A DNA stretch of 64,000 nt. Origin: Setophaga petechia. Taxonomy: Eukaryota; Chordata; Aves; Passeriformes; Parulidae. The DNA lies in assembly GCA_024362935.1 (NCBI GenBank), contig JANCRA010000008.1:28700557-28764556 (forward strand), read 5' to 3'. Positions 62,616 to 64,000 of this stretch are shown piece after piece; the stretch's first letter is position 1; the number at the start of each line of letters is the position of its first letter. Both the position numbers and the translations under genes were made by a program. The notes beneath the pieces were generated by a model. It did no database searches, was not told the DNA's origin, and saw nothing but the letters and a program-made list of their open reading frames with translations.

Positions 62616-64000
62616 ATGTGCATCACACAGCTTCTTCCTCTCAGGATCACAGTTGGATTTGGTACTACCCATCATAAACAGTGCTCTGTGATCACATGTT
62701 CGCTTCTCATCTAGAGCAGAGCAGTACTAGCACACTGTCTGATGAAGCACAGATGTTTGTGACCAAGAATCCATGGGATTATAGACTTTTCTCAGGGCTA
62801 CAGTTCCCCCTTTTCTGTCTTTAAATGCCTGGAAAGGTGTAGGAATGTAGGTGTTGCAAATCTGTTGGTGCATAATAGTTCTTCAATTATGCCTGGTCCA
62901 CAACTGGCAAAGGTAAGGTTTCATTCCCACTGTTCCCTCTCACTCATGAGGACAGAATGCCAGGCAACAATGACTGTGATCCTTCTCTAGGCCATTTACA
63001 GTGTTCTTGCAAACCAGGAGGCAAGTTTGGAAAAGTATAGGCACTACTCAAATGATGCAGCAAGATTAGTAGCTCCAAAAGGATAGCTTGAATTTTATCC
63101 TTTTTCCCAGCCTGTAGATTCTGGGATAGCTATTGAGTGTGATATACGAGACCCATATTATCATTGAAAATAAGCTGCTGGAATATAAATTACCATTTAA
63201 AAAAAATCATTTTTTTACATTACCATTAAAAAAAAAACAGTGACACACCAATTAAAAGACTCAAAATTCTGCTCCATGCTTAATATACAATGGGGGAAAT
63301 TACATGGAATATATGTAAATCTTTTTATGTTTTCTTTATATATAGTATCGTAATCCCTCGAATGAGAATTTGCTGCATTGTTCCATTGCCAAAGTGATGT
63401 CTACAAATGAGGGCTCAGGGAATTGCTGCAGGCTTTCTGATGAACTGAGCCAGCAAGCCACTGTGGACACAAGCCTGAGTTTTTGAATGAAGAAGAGGAT
63501 TTACACATGCAAAGATATTTGTCTTCTTTCCCTTTCAGATTTCCAACAAACAGCTCCTCCTTTCATATACTGGCAATAATTGGAAACAAAATGCAAAACC
63601 TAAATATACTTGTGTGCTCCAAGTCTTCTCCATCATTTTCAGCTATATAATTTTTTTCTGTTAAAAGATGCAACTCTTCTTTACAGTTGTCACTGATGAG
63701 ATAATTAATACAATAACTTGAAATTCATTATTTTAACCATCTTCTAAAACTTCTAAAAATACTTAAATGCTATTTTGCAGACAAATTACTTGTGAAACTA
63801 TCTATCTATCAGGGACACTTTCAGTTAAAAGTTTGTACAAATAAATATATTCTATATGTTATTCTTTTCAAAGAGTGTTTGATCTAATAGCTTCTAAAGA
63901 TAGAATTTTGTTTGATTTCCTTGTTTTTTAATACCTAAAAGAACAGTCTGAAAAAGACGAAAGATGCACTAGTTTGCTTAGCTACTTAGTATTAGAAGAG
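62616..64000. other. Mixed to AT-rich sequence, no gene recognised
   Basis: No frame of note. A short duplication of TTACCATT plus an A-run lies at 63190-63206 and 63220-63237. If an LTR starts at 62603, its body would lie here, but I recognised no promoter or polyadenylation arrangement. Confidence 0.5.

Noticed and set aside
1..64000. Prokaryotic features, CRISPR arrays, phage or plasmid modules
   Set aside because: There are no dense open frames, operons, ribosome-binding patterns or spaced direct repeats; composition and repeats are vertebrate.

Overview
This window looks like nuclear DNA from a bird, probably a songbird or close relative. The evidence is several remnants of CR1 LINEs, the dominant retrotransposon of birds, on both strands. 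There is also a 528-bp solo LTR whose 5' end, TATA-like box, polyadenylation region and 3' end follow a common avian ERV-L-type layout, and a second CpG-rich LTR-like insert of a kind I associate with songbirds. The rest is AT-rich single-copy-looking sequence with short microsatellites. Naming the clade is inference; a genome search would settle it.

No protein-coding gene, exon, tRNA, rRNA, plasmid or phage module, or CRISPR array can be supported. The longest open frames come from a stop-free (TTCCC)n tract, from CpG-rich segments, or from chance in AT-rich DNA. The window is best read as an intergenic 'gene desert' or part of a very large intron.

Layout. 1-5.3 kb: no recognisable feature except a poly(A) run and a palindrome. 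5.29-6.42 kb: two CR1 3' ends on the + strand. 10.3-10.6 kb: a CR1 3' end on the - strand whose terminus has become a (TAGAA)14 microsatellite. 11.4-12.0 kb: the solo LTR with a perfect 5-bp target duplication. 12.3-13.1 kb: a T/G-rich tract and a 139-bp (TTCCC)n tract. 24-25.3 kb: a regulatory-looking stretch with CAGCTG E-boxes. 30.8-32.1 kb: the most unusual single-copy segment, a CpG cluster with GATA, E-box, FOX and YY1-like motifs, which I read as a candidate conserved developmental enhancer. 37.1 kb: a CR1 3' end. 41.3-41.75 kb: another enhancer-like stretch ending in a G-quadruplex-prone run. 43.4-44.6 kb: the CpG-rich LTR-like insert next to a CR1 fragment. 53.6-55.2 kb: a long, ancient CR1 remnant covering late ORF2 to the 3' terminus, with internal deletions. 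57.3-58.0 kb: a second ancient CR1 piece from earlier in ORF2. 59.9-60.5 kb: another enhancer-like stretch. 62.6 kb: an isolated match to the start of the LTR-like insert.

With no genes there is no pathway to reconstruct. The plausible function here is cis-regulation from the non-repeat, CpG- or motif-rich islands, acting on a gene outside the window. I found no convincing new biological system. The element most worth testing is the 30.84-31.29 kb CpG cluster. All repeat calls rest on recognition of family patterns by eye, not on alignments.
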